Below, piece after piece: positions 1 through 6,146 of a stretch of DNA of 13,270 nucleotides. The notes below the pieces were generated by a model. It did no database searches. It saw only the letters and a program-made list of their open reading frames with translations, and was not told the DNA's origin. Within the stretch, counting starts at the first letter, position 1. Every line of letters begins with the position of its first letter. Made by a program: the position numbers and the translations under genes. Source of the stretch: Cellvibrio sp. (GTDB lineage: Bacteria; Pseudomonadota; Gammaproteobacteria; Pseudomonadales; Cellvibrionaceae); assembly GCA_021323495.1 (NCBI GenBank), contig JAJQJO010000130.1, forward strand, positions 1 through 13,270. Reading direction: 5' to 3'.

Positions 1-560
1 TCATGGAATTGGGGACTTCGGCCAAAATGCTGTCGATTGTTCCATTAATGAATGGCGGTGGTCTGTTTGAGACAGGCGCTGGCGGCTCTGCTCCCAAGCA
101 CGTGCAACAATTTGTAGAAGAAGGTCACCTGCGTTGGGATTCACTTGGGGAATTTCTGGCGCTGGCGGAGTCTTTGGATCATTTTGGCAACGTCACCCAC
201 AGCGCGGAAGCGAAAGTATTTGCCAAAACCCTGGATCAAGCTAACGGTAAATTTCTGGATGAGAATAAGTCGCCGGGCCGTGCTGCCGGGGAATTGGACA
301 ACCGTGGCAGTCATTTCTATCTGGCGCTCTACTGGGCACAAGCGCTAGCTGCACAGACAGAAGATGCAGCTTTGCAAACGCAATTTGCACCGGTAGCTAA
401 AGCGTTGATCGAAAACGAAACCAGGATAGTTGGCGAGCTTAAGGCCGCATCAGGCAAGCCGGTCGATCTGGGTGGTTATTACCGTCCAGATTTCACTAAG
501 GCTTCAGCTGCGTTGCGTCCAAGTGCTACTTTCAATGCAATATTAGCAAACCTGAACTAG
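1..560 (+). CDS. idh: Monomeric NADP-dependent isocitrate dehydrogenase, C-terminal part (5' end outside window)
   Basis: This is the end of a monomeric (IDH-II type) isocitrate dehydrogenase, which oxidatively decarboxylates isocitrate to 2-oxoglutarate with NADP+ in the TCA cycle in the cytoplasm. About 185 residues are visible; the family is about 740 residues long, so roughly three quarters lies to the left. The segments LGTSAKMLSIVPLMNGGGLF, ETGAGGSAPKHVQQFVEEGH and LRWDSLGEFLALAESL are typical of this family and unrelated in sequence to the dimeric icd enzyme. The ATG at base 3 is an internal Met, not the start. The C-terminus ends normally at a TAG (558-560). The gene converges with cspD and is followed 22 bases later by a strong hairpin terminator. 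In Pseudomonas, as I recall, idh sits next to cspD-clpS-clpA, matching this layout. Confidence 0.95.
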   Translation, partial: MELGTSAKMLSIVPLMNGGGLFETGAGGSAPKHVQQFVEEGHLRWDSLGEFLALAESLDHFGNVTHSAEAKVFAKTLDQANGKFLDENKSPGRAAGELDNRGSHFYLALYWAQALAAQTEDAALQTQFAPVAKALIENETRIVGELKAASGKPVDLGGYYRPDFTKASAALRPSATFNAILANLN

Positions 561-582
561 CATCCGGACTCTTGGAAACGCC

Positions 583-615
583 AAAAGCCCCCCGTAGAGA
601 TACGGGGGGCTTTTT
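583..615. terminator. Two-way intrinsic terminator between idh and cspD
   Basis: There is a perfect 14-bp stem (583-596 with 601-614) closed by a GAGA loop (597-600), which fits the GNRA tetraloop class. The stem is GC-rich in the middle and is flanked by an A-run on the left and a T-run on the right (611-615). It can therefore end idh transcripts going right and cspD transcripts going left. Both genes stop within 30 bases of it. Confidence 0.9.
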
Positions 616-640
616 ATTAGGAAAATAATCTCGATCTGAG

Positions 641-901
641 CTAGGCGGGAACCGCGCTCGTTCGGCTCATCTGTTCCTGCTGCATGTTTGTCTCATTGGC
701 CGGAGCAGTGATATTGACTGCATGCAGCCCCTTATCACCTTTGGTAACTTCAAAAGTCACCTGTTGGCCAGCTTTGAGGGTTTTGTAACCCTCCATAGTG
801 ATGGCGGAATAGTGTGCAAACAGGTCTTCACCACCTTCATCCGCAAGGATGAAACCATAACCTTTTGCATTGTTGAACCATTTGACTGTGCCAGTTGGCA
901 T
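641..901 (-). CDS. cspD: Cold-shock-domain protein CspD
   Basis: An 86-residue single cold-shock (OB-fold) domain protein that binds single-stranded nucleic acid. In E. coli, CspD is a stationary-phase inhibitor of DNA replication, not a cold-inducible chaperone. It begins MPTGTVKWFNNAKGYGFI: RNP1 is KGYGFI at 13-18 and RNP2 is LFAHYSAI at 27-34. The Tyr in RNP2 (HYS rather than HFS) and position next to clpS point to CspD. A tail of about 20 residues rich in Gln and Met follows the fold. I chose the ATG at 899-901 because the family starts here and AAGGA lies just upstream (on the minus strand). A further in-frame ATG at 995-997 would add 32 residues with no family resemblance. The gene diverges from clpS and shares the intergenic region 902-1203. 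Confidence 0.93.
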   Translation of the reverse strand: MPTGTVKWFNNAKGYGFILADEGGEDLFAHYSAITMEGYKTLKAGQQVTFEVTKGDKGLHAVNITAPANETNMQQEQMSRTSAVPA

Positions 902-921
902 GATTGGAGTCCTTCTGCCCA

Positions 922-946
922 AGTGATGCCCTTGAAAAACATCACT
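922..946 (-). promoter_or_regulatory. Hairpin in the cspD leader, just upstream of the ribosome binding site
   Basis: AGTGATG (922-928) pairs perfectly with CATCACT (940-946) across an 11-base loop. In the cspD mRNA this hairpin would end about 7 bases before the AAGGA ribosome binding site (minus strand, about 910-915). A role in translation control is inference only; the stem is short. Confidence 0.3.
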
Positions 947-1079
947 ATCGTTATTATTGTCCCAAGTACAGCAATTGCTCGGGGTTGGACGAGACATCTA
1001 TTTTGTAACGCTGGTTGCATCTGGAGTCTTGATGCTTTTATTTGAACTAAATGCCGCATTTGTGTGCAGTTGCGCTCTT

Positions 1080-1108
1080 TTTTTATCCAACAATTGACCC
1101 AAAGTCAA
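1080..1108 (-). promoter_or_regulatory. Candidate sigma-70 promoter of cspD
   Basis: Read on the minus strand: -35 TTGACT (1108-1103), a 17-base spacer, and -10 TAAAAA (1085-1080). Spacing is ideal and the -35 differs from consensus at one base. Transcription would start near 1073, giving a leader of about 170 bases, long like those of other csp mRNAs. The -35 box overlaps the inverted repeat at 1094-1108. Confidence 0.5.
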
Positions 1109-1138
1109 GCATTTGTGCGTATTAAGGTTCATTAGGGC

Positions 1139-1166
1139 TTGTTATGCCAATGGGTTACAATACAGT
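1139..1166 (+). promoter_or_regulatory. Candidate promoter of clpS-clpA
   Basis: TTGTTA (1139-1144), a 16-base spacer and TACAGT (1161-1166) give a moderate sigma-70 match about 40 bases before the clpS start. An overlapping TACAAT at 1156-1161 is a better -10 alone but has no good -35 partner. Either would give a short AT-rich leader. Confidence 0.3.
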
Positions 1167-1203
1167 CTGACAACTAATCATTTTTATTTTGTACTGAATC
1201 TCT

Positions 1204-1578
1204 ATGGGCAATCTCCAAAACCTTCAACTAACCTTAGCTAAAGACGACGACAATTCTGCGGATGAATCGGATGGTGGCCTTGCAGTCCTAACGTCTAAGC
1301 CAAAGCTGAAACGGCCTCCGATGTATAAGGTGATGCTGTTGAATGATGACTACACACCGATGGATTTTGTGGTGGAAATACTGGAAGTTTTTTTTTCCAT
1401 GTCGCGCGAGAAAGCTACCCATGTAATGTTAACGGTACATGTTCACGGTAAAGCGGTTTGCGGCATCTATACTCGTGATATAGCTGAAACTAAAGCGGCG
1501 CAAGTGAATCAATATGCAAGAGAGAATCAACATCCACTGTTGTGTGAAATAGAAGCAGTTGAAGATAGTGAGCAATAG
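1204..1578 (+). CDS. clpS: ATP-dependent Clp protease adaptor ClpS
   Basis: ClpS binds proteins with a destabilising N-terminal residue (Leu, Phe, Trp, Tyr) and delivers them to the N-domain of ClpA. The 124-residue protein has a flexible acidic N-tail (1-35) followed by the adaptor fold. The substrate-pocket motif LLNDDYTPMDFVVEIL is at 45-60; N47, D48, T51, P52 and M53 match the E. coli pocket residues N34, D35, T38, P39 and M40, and H79 in LTVHVHGKAVCG matches H66. YARENQHPLLCEIE at 104-117 is the usual C-terminal signature. The start at 1204 gives an N-tail like that of Pseudomonas ClpS, but no clear Shine-Dalgarno sequence precedes it. clpA follows 54 bases downstream, so the two are very likely co-transcribed. 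Confidence 0.95.
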   Translation: MGNLQNLQLTLAKDDDNSADESDGGLAVLTSKPKLKRPPMYKVMLLNDDYTPMDFVVEILEVFFSMSREKATHVMLTVHVHGKAVCGIYTRDIAETKAAQVNQYARENQHPLLCEIEAVEDSEQ

Positions 1579-1632
1579 CAAGTGTGGTGATGAGTGGTTT
1601 TTATTTTTGTTGGTTAGAAGAGGGTAAGCGCG

Positions 1633-3924
1633 ATGTTAAGTAAAGATCTTGAAGTGACCTTAAATCTTGCTTTCAAAGGTGCGCGTTCCAAGCGACACGA
1701 ATTTATGACGGTTGAGCACTTGTTGCTAGCGCTTATTGACAATGATTCGGCAGCCAACGTACTGCGTGCTTGTGGTGCTGATTTAATGAATTTGCGCAAA
1801 GAACTGATTGAGTTTGTCGACTCCACAACCCCGCTTATTCCTGAAAACGACTCCGAGCGTGAAACCCAGCCAACCTTGGGCTTTCAGCGTGTGTTACAAC
1901 GCGCTGTATTTCATGTGCAGTCGTCGGGTAAGCAGGAAGTTACAGGTGCGAACGTTCTGGTTGCCATTTTTAGTGAGCAAGAAAGTCAGGCCGTTTATTA
2001 CCTGAAACAGCAAAGTATCGCCCGTATTGATGTGGTCAATTACATCACCCACGGCATCCATAAAGTTTCCGGTCACACTGACCACTCTCATGATCATCAC
2101 TCACCGCAAGAAAGTCAGGATGAGGACGCATCAACCGGTGAATCGGCGTCACAGAGTCCTTTGGAAAATTTCGCGGCAAACCTGAATGAAGCTGCTATGC
2201 AAGGGCGGATCGATCCTTTGGTGGGACGCGAATTTGAAGTGGAGCGTGTGTGTCAGATATTGTCGCGTCGCCGCAAAAATAATCCATTGCTGGTAGGCGA
2301 ATCCGGAGTTGGTAAAACGGCTATTGCAGAGGGGCTTGCCAAGCGTATCGTCGATGGCGACGTACCTGAAACTTTGGCTGATAGTGTGGTTTACTCTTTG
2401 GATATGGGCGCGCTGTTGGCAGGTACTAAATATCGCGGGGATTTTGAAAAACGATTCAAAAGTTTACTTAACGAATTGAAAAAACAAAAAAATTCCATTT
2501 TGTTTATCGATGAAATCCACACCATTATTGGAGCCGGTGCGGCATCTGGCGGTGTTATGGATGCGTCCAATTTGTTAAAACCGTTGTTATCATCCGGTGA
2601 AATTCGCTGTATGGGTTCAACAACTTATCAGGAATACCGTGGGATTTTTGATAAAGATCGCGCTCTTTCGCGTCGCTTTCAAAAAGTAGATGTGAATGAG
2701 CCCACCGTGGATGAAACTTATCAAATCCTTAAAGGGCTCAAGAGCCGTTTTGAAAAGCATCATAATTTGCGTTACACCGATGCGGCCTTGCGGGCAGCTG
2801 CAGAATTGGCGGAGCGCTATATCAATGATCGCTTCCTGCCTGATAAAGCGATCGATGTGATTGATGAGGCGGGTGCCTATCAACAATTGCAAACCGCCAG
2901 TAAACGTAAGAAAACAATCGGTGTAACCGACGTGGAAAACGTGGTTGCGAAAATTGCGCGCATTCCGCCAAAAAGTGTTTCTTCATCTGATAAGGAGCAA
3001 TTGCGCAAACTGGACCAGAATCTGAAGATGACAGTGTTTGGCCAGGAAGAGGCCATTGATACTCTTGCTACTGCGATCAAATTGTCCCGCGCCGGGCTGG
3101 GCGCTGCAGAGAAACCTATAGGTTCGTTCCTGTTTGCCGGGCCAACGGGTGTCGGTAAAACAGAAGTTAGTCGACAACTTGCCAAGTGCATGGGGATGGA
3201 ATTAGTGCGTTTCGATATGTCTGAATATATGGAGCGACATACCGTATCGCGTTTAATTGGTGCTCCGCCAGGTTACGTAGGTTTTGACCAGGGTGGATTG
3301 CTTACCGATGCCATTACCAAGCAGCCTCACTGTGTGTTGTTATTGGATGAAATTGAAAAAGCACATCCCGAAGTATTCAATTTACTGCTGCAAGTTATGG
3401 ATCACGGCAGCTTGACGGATAATAACGGCCGCAAAGCTGATTTCCGCAATGTGATCCTGATTATGACTACCAATGCTGGGGCGGAGGTGATGAGCCGTGC
3501 ATCGATTGGCTTTACCCATCAGGATCACGCCACTGATGGGATGGAAGCAATCAAGAAAATGTTCACGCCAGAGTTCCGCAACCGTTTGGATGCGATCGTT
3601 CAATTCGCTTCGCTGACACTCACCACCATCAAAACTGTGGTTGATAAATTCCTGATGGAACTTCAAACCCAATTGGACGATAAGCATGTCACTTTGGAGA
3701 TTAGTGATGAGGCACGTGAGTGGCTTGCGATTCATGGTTACGATGTAAAAATGGGCGCAAGACCAATGGCACGTCTGATTCAGGATAAGCTAAAAAAACC
3801 ATTGGCTGAAGAGATCCTCTTTGGCTCACTTTCTCACGGCGGTGGCACAGTTGACGTAGATGTTGATGCGATCGAGGATAAATTGGTTATCGACGTCAAG
3901 GCAAAACACGCGCAACCTGCATAA
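1633..3924 (+). CDS. clpA: ATP-dependent Clp protease ATP-binding subunit ClpA
   Basis: ClpA is the hexameric AAA+ unfoldase that threads substrates, including ClpS-delivered N-degron proteins, into the ClpP peptidase. At 763 residues it is the usual length. Order of parts: double Clp-N domain (about 1-142, MLSKDLEVTLNLAFKGAR onward), linker, first AAA+ domain with Walker A GESGVGKT at 222-229 and Walker B ILFIDE at 289-294, second AAA+ domain with Walker A GPTGVGKT at 503-510 and Walker B LLLDE at 569-573, and the C-terminal small domain ending in AQPA. The linker carries a His-rich patch (six His in residues 148-156 and near neighbours) followed by an acidic Ser/Glu stretch, unlike the E. 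coli linker as I recall it. An AGAGGG ribosome binding site sits 8 bases before the ATG. A terminator follows. No clpP is in the window, as usual for this locus. Confidence 0.97.
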   Translation: MLSKDLEVTLNLAFKGARSKRHEFMTVEHLLLALIDNDSAANVLRACGADLMNLRKELIEFVDSTTPLIPENDSERETQPTLGFQRVLQRAVFHVQSSGKQEVTGANVLVAIFSEQESQAVYYLKQQSIARIDVVNYITHGIHKVSGHTDHSHDHHSPQESQDEDASTGESASQSPLENFAANLNEAAMQGRIDPLVGREFEVERVCQILSRRRKNNPLLVGESGVGKTAIAEGLAKRIVDGDVPETLADSVVYSLDMGALLAGTKYRGDFEKRFKSLLNELKKQKNSILFIDEIHTIIGAGAASGGVMDASNLLKPLLSSGEIRCMGSTTYQEYRGIFDKDRALSRRFQKVDVNEPTVDETYQILKGLKSRFEKHHNLRYTDAALRAAAELAERYINDRFLPDKAIDVIDEAGAYQQLQTASKRKKTIGVTDVENVVAKIARIPPKSVSSSDKEQLRKLDQNLKMTVFGQEEAIDTLATAIKLSRAGLGAAEKPIGSFLFAGPTGVGKTEVSRQLAKCMGMELVRFDMSEYMERHTVSRLIGAPPGYVGFDQGGLLTDAITKQPHCVLLLDEIEKAHPEVFNLLLQVMDHGSLTDNNGRKADFRNVILIMTTNAGAEVMSRASIGFTHQDHATDGMEAIKKMFTPEFRNRLDAIVQFASLTLTTIKTVVDKFLMELQTQLDDKHVTLEISDEAREWLAIHGYDVKMGARPMARLIQDKLKKPLAEEILFGSLSHGGGTVDVDVDAIEDKLVIDVKAKHAQPA

Positions 3925-3953
3925 ACGATTAACCGATCAATCAGCCGAAAAAC

Positions 3954-3980
3954 AAAAAGCCGCACTTATGCGGCTTTTTT
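3954..3980. terminator. Two-way intrinsic terminator between clpA and infA
   Basis: AAAAAGCCGCA (3954-3964) pairs perfectly with TGCGGCTTTTT (3969-3979) around a CTTA loop. T-runs are present on both strands, so it can end clpA going right and infA going left; the two genes converge on it. Confidence 0.9.
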
Positions 3981-4003
3981 ATGTGAAGCGTTAACAGTGT
4001 AAA

Positions 4004-4222
4004 TTAACGTGCACGATAGGTAATGCGGCCTTTGGTCAGGTCATAGGGAGTCATCTCAACCTTGACCTTGTCACCCGTCAGAATGCGGATGTAATTTTTG
4101 CGCATCTTGCCGGAGATGTGAGCAATCACCACATGTCCATTTTCCAGTTTTACGCGAAAGGTGGTATTAGGCAGTGTATCAACCACTTCGCCATCAAATT
4201 CAATGCAATCGTCTTTTGCCAT
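4004..4222 (-). CDS. infA: Translation initiation factor IF-1
   Basis: IF-1 is a small OB-fold (S1-like) protein that occupies the ribosomal A site during initiation and supports IF-2 and IF-3. The 72-residue length is exactly that of E. coli IF-1. Signatures are MAKDDCIEFDGEVVDTLPNT at the start, HISGKMRKNYIRILTGDKV in the middle and TPYDLTKGRI near the end. The ATG at 4220-4222 is preceded by TGAGGAA at a normal distance. It lies 189 bases downstream of ate on the same strand and has its own candidate promoter in that gap. In enterics infA also lies between clpA and aat, so the neighbourhood is conserved. Confidence 0.97.
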   Translation of the reverse strand: MAKDDCIEFDGEVVDTLPNTTFRVKLENGHVVIAHISGKMRKNYIRILTGDKVKVEMTPYDLTKGRITYRAR

Positions 4223-4300
4223 GCGGCAGTTTCCTCAGGTTTTTCAAGGGTTTTATCCATCGCAACCAAGCGATAGGAGGGGGTAAAAAAATAGGCGTGA

Positions 4301-4329
4301 ATTGTGCCTTAATTAACCAGCGGCGCCAA
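4301..4329 (-). promoter_or_regulatory. Candidate sigma-70 promoter of infA
   Basis: On the minus strand TTGGCG (4329-4324), a 17-base spacer and CACAAT (4306-4301) sit about 80 bases before the infA start. The -10 lacks the first consensus T, so strength is uncertain. It would let infA be expressed independently of aat-ate. Confidence 0.4.
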
Positions 4330-4411
4330 GGGGAAAGCGGATAAAAGCGGGTATAACAACAATTTATCGTTCTGATTCGCTGCAAATCTGTGCAAGCCGG
4401 AGCCAGGTTCT

Positions 4412-5119
4412 TCAGTTCAGGCGCATCCAGCGCCGATTAATTAACAGCTCCAGTGGGCGATACTGGATCTTATAGTTCATTTTTTCGCATTCCTTAATCC
4501 AATAGCCGAGGTATAGATAATCCAATCCAAGGCTTTTGGCTTTTTCGATTTGAGCAAGTATGGCGAACTTGCCCAAACTACGGTTTTCTTCACCGGCATC
4601 ATAAAAAGTGTAAACCGCTGACAAGCCGTCGCCCAGCTGGTCACATACTGAGACACCAATCAAGCGCCCATCCAGGCGAAATTCTATGTACTGGGTGATC
4701 CCCCATTCGCTAGTGAGAAAAGCTTTGTATTGATCTTCAGATGGAGGGTACATATCCCCATCCTGATGTCGACTTTCTATATAACGTGAGTAAAGTTCGT
4801 AGTGCTCAAGTGTGTTAATGTTTCGGCTGATCTGCAGCGATAAGTCTTGATTGTGCGATAAGCAGCGGCGTTGACTGCGATTAGGTTTGAATAGTTTTAC
4901 CGGAATCCTGCAGGACACGCAGGCTTGGCAGCGCAAGCATTGCGGGCGATACAAATGAGCGCCACTGCGCCGGAAACCTAATTGCGATAATTGGGTGTAG
5001 AGCGCTGGATCTATATTGGCTTCGGGGTCGACAAAGACTGTTGTCGCCTCCTGGCCTTCGAGATAGCTGCAAGGATGAGGTTGGGTTGCAAAAAGTTTAA
5101 GGGTGGAGAGGTCAGACAT
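4412..5119 (-). CDS. ate: Aspartate/glutamate leucyltransferase (bacterial arginyl-tRNA-protein transferase family, Bpt)
   Basis: This soluble transferase uses an aminoacyl-tRNA to add a residue to the N-terminus of proteins starting with Asp or Glu. Members of the bacterial Bpt group characterised in Vibrio add Leu, creating a ClpS-readable N-degron. The protein is 235 residues from the ATG at 5117-5119, which has GAGG 6 bases upstream; a TTG at 5134 would add five residues and lacks a comparable ribosome binding site. Signatures: FRRSGAHLYRPQC (49-61), SRHQDGDMYPPS (116-127), GLSAVYTFYD (165-174), YLYLGYWIKECEKMNYK (201-217) and QYRPLELL. The N-terminal region contains Cys17 and a regular array C61-C64-C67-C70. 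It starts 21 bases after the aat stop, so the two form an operon. The Leu (rather than Arg) specificity is taken from the family and not shown here. Confidence 0.93.
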   Translation of the reverse strand: MSDLSTLKLFATQPHPCSYLEGQEATTVFVDPEANIDPALYTQLSQLGFRRSGAHLYRPQCLRCQACVSCRIPVKLFKPNRSQRRCLSHNQDLSLQISRNINTLEHYELYSRYIESRHQDGDMYPPSEDQYKAFLTSEWGITQYIEFRLDGRLIGVSVCDQLGDGLSAVYTFYDAGEENRSLGKFAILAQIEKAKSLGLDYLYLGYWIKECEKMNYKIQYRPLELLINRRWMRLN

Positions 5120-5140
5120 GATTGCCTCGCGCAAATCCGG

Positions 5141-5854
5141 TTATTCCCAAGCCATGGTGTTCAGGTTTGACCAAGGCAAAGAATAGATATCAGGCTCATG
5201 GGCAAAGTTTACCAGCATTCTCTGGAATTCTTCACGCGGGATTTCAATCGCCCCCAGACTAAATAAGTGGTCATTAGCCACCTGGCAATCGATTAATTGG
5301 AAGTCCCATGTTCCTAGTTGCCGAACCAGATGGGCAAACCCCACTTTGGAGGCATTGTCGGCCCGGCTGAACATGGATTCGCCAAAAAATATGCGACCCA
5401 AGGCTATGCCGTAAAGTCCCCCAACCAATTTGTCATCGCACCAGACCTCTACTGAATGAGCAAAACCGCGTTCGTGCAGTTCGCAATAAGCGGCAATAAT
5501 TTCATCACTAATCCAGGTTCCGTCCGTATAAGCCCTTGGTGCGGCACACTCGGCCATGACTGCCTGAAAGCAGTTATCAAAGGTCACTCGGTAAATACCT
5601 CGGCGCAGGGTTTTGTGCAGACTTTTAGATATGTGCAGTTGATCAGGGTAGACCACGGTACGGGGGTTGGGGCTCCACCACAAAATGGGATCGCCCGGAT
5701 TAAACCAGGGAAATATTCCCCGATAGTAGGCCGCGAGAATTCGCTCGGGCGATAAATCCCCTCCAGCGGCAAGCAAACCTTCAGGTTCAGTCATCGCGTT
5801 GGATAGACAGGGAAATTCATGGTTGTAGGGGCTGAGCCAGGGGATTGAAATCAT
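5141..5854 (-). CDS. aat: Leucyl/phenylalanyl-tRNA--protein transferase
   Basis: Aat adds Leu or Phe from aminoacyl-tRNA to proteins with N-terminal Lys or Arg, producing N-degrons for ClpS-ClpA. The 237-residue length is close to that of E. coli Aat. Motifs run GLLAAGGDLSPERILAAYYR (26-45), GIFPWFNPGDPILWWSPNPR (46-65), the APRAYTDGTWI stretch (105-115), AHSVEVW (132-138), LVGGLYGIALGRIFFGESMF (143-162) and SRADNASK. These are the conserved signature blocks of the family and all look intact. The ATG at 5852-5854 has a weak TGGA upstream. It is the first gene of a leftward aat-ate unit and diverges from the prkA operon. Confidence 0.96.
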   Translation of the reverse strand: MISIPWLSPYNHEFPCLSNAMTEPEGLLAAGGDLSPERILAAYYRGIFPWFNPGDPILWWSPNPRTVVYPDQLHISKSLHKTLRRGIYRVTFDNCFQAVMAECAAPRAYTDGTWISDEIIAAYCELHERGFAHSVEVWCDDKLVGGLYGIALGRIFFGESMFSRADNASKVGFAHLVRQLGTWDFQLIDCQVANDHLFSLGAIEIPREEFQRMLVNFAHEPDIYSLPWSNLNTMAWE

Positions 5855-6146
5855 GGAATCCAGATCGATACGTTATAGATAGTCAGAAACGAAGTTGTGT
5901 GCGGCGATAGTGCGATTTAACTTCAGTTTTAGTGCAATACTAAATTACTTGGCGCGTTTTTTGAGTGTAAAAGTGTAGCGAGAAATCAGTCAATAATTTG
6001 TTATTCCCTTTAATGCTTGAGAAATTTAGGGCTATGCTTAGGAGTATCAGTTAATAGTGAATTTTTCATAGCTTGTTATTGCCAAAATCGTTTACTGTTT
6101 TAACGGTCTGTTGTTTGCCGCTTCAGTCGCTAACCCGAGGTAGATT
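5855..6146. other. Divergent intergenic region aat / prkA
   Basis: These 292 AT-rich non-coding bases separate the leftward aat-ate unit from the rightward prkA-yeaH-spoVR operon. I see a sigma-S-like -10 at 6032-6040 and a near-miss to a sigma-54 site at 5949-5965. For aat the minus strand has a TATAAC hexamer near 5871-5876 but no good -35. No small gene is evident. Confidence 0.55.
6017..6040 (+). promoter_or_regulatory. Candidate sigma-S-type promoter element of the prkA operon
   Basis: CTATGCTTA (6032-6040) differs by one base from the sigma-S extended -10 consensus CTATACTTA, including the favoured C just before the hexamer. A TTGAGA at 6017-6022 is too close (10 bases) to act as a -35, which sigma-S promoters can lack. 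Transcription would begin near 6046, about 100 bases before prkA. The enteric yeaGH genes are known to be sigma-S dependent, which supports the reading. Confidence 0.4.

Larger units (their letters stand above)
902..1203. other. Divergent intergenic region cspD / clpS
   Basis: These 302 non-coding bases hold the regulatory signals for both flanking genes: a good leftward sigma-70-like promoter, a weaker rightward one, a 7-bp hairpin near the cspD ribosome binding site, and a small inverted repeat TTGAC-CCAAA-GTCAA (1094-1108) whose right arm is part of the cspD -35 box. I see no convincing small gene here. Confidence 0.6.

Noticed and set aside
902..997. Upstream in-frame ATG that would extend CspD by 32 residues
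   Set aside because: The extra residues do not resemble the family, whose members start at the equivalent of MPTGTVKWF, and the ATG at 899-901 has a good AAGGA site.
3925..4003. A tRNA-Ser gene between clpA and infA as in E. coli (serW)
   Set aside because: The gap is 79 bases and is mostly taken by the terminator; no cloverleaf or TTC-arm sequence is present.
4200..4385. 61-codon leftward frame between ate and infA
   Set aside because: It overlaps the infA start and its ribosome binding site, covers the candidate infA promoter, and looks like nothing known.
5120..5134. TTG start adding five residues to Ate
   Set aside because: The ATG at 5117-5119 has GAGG at the right distance and matches the family N-terminus.
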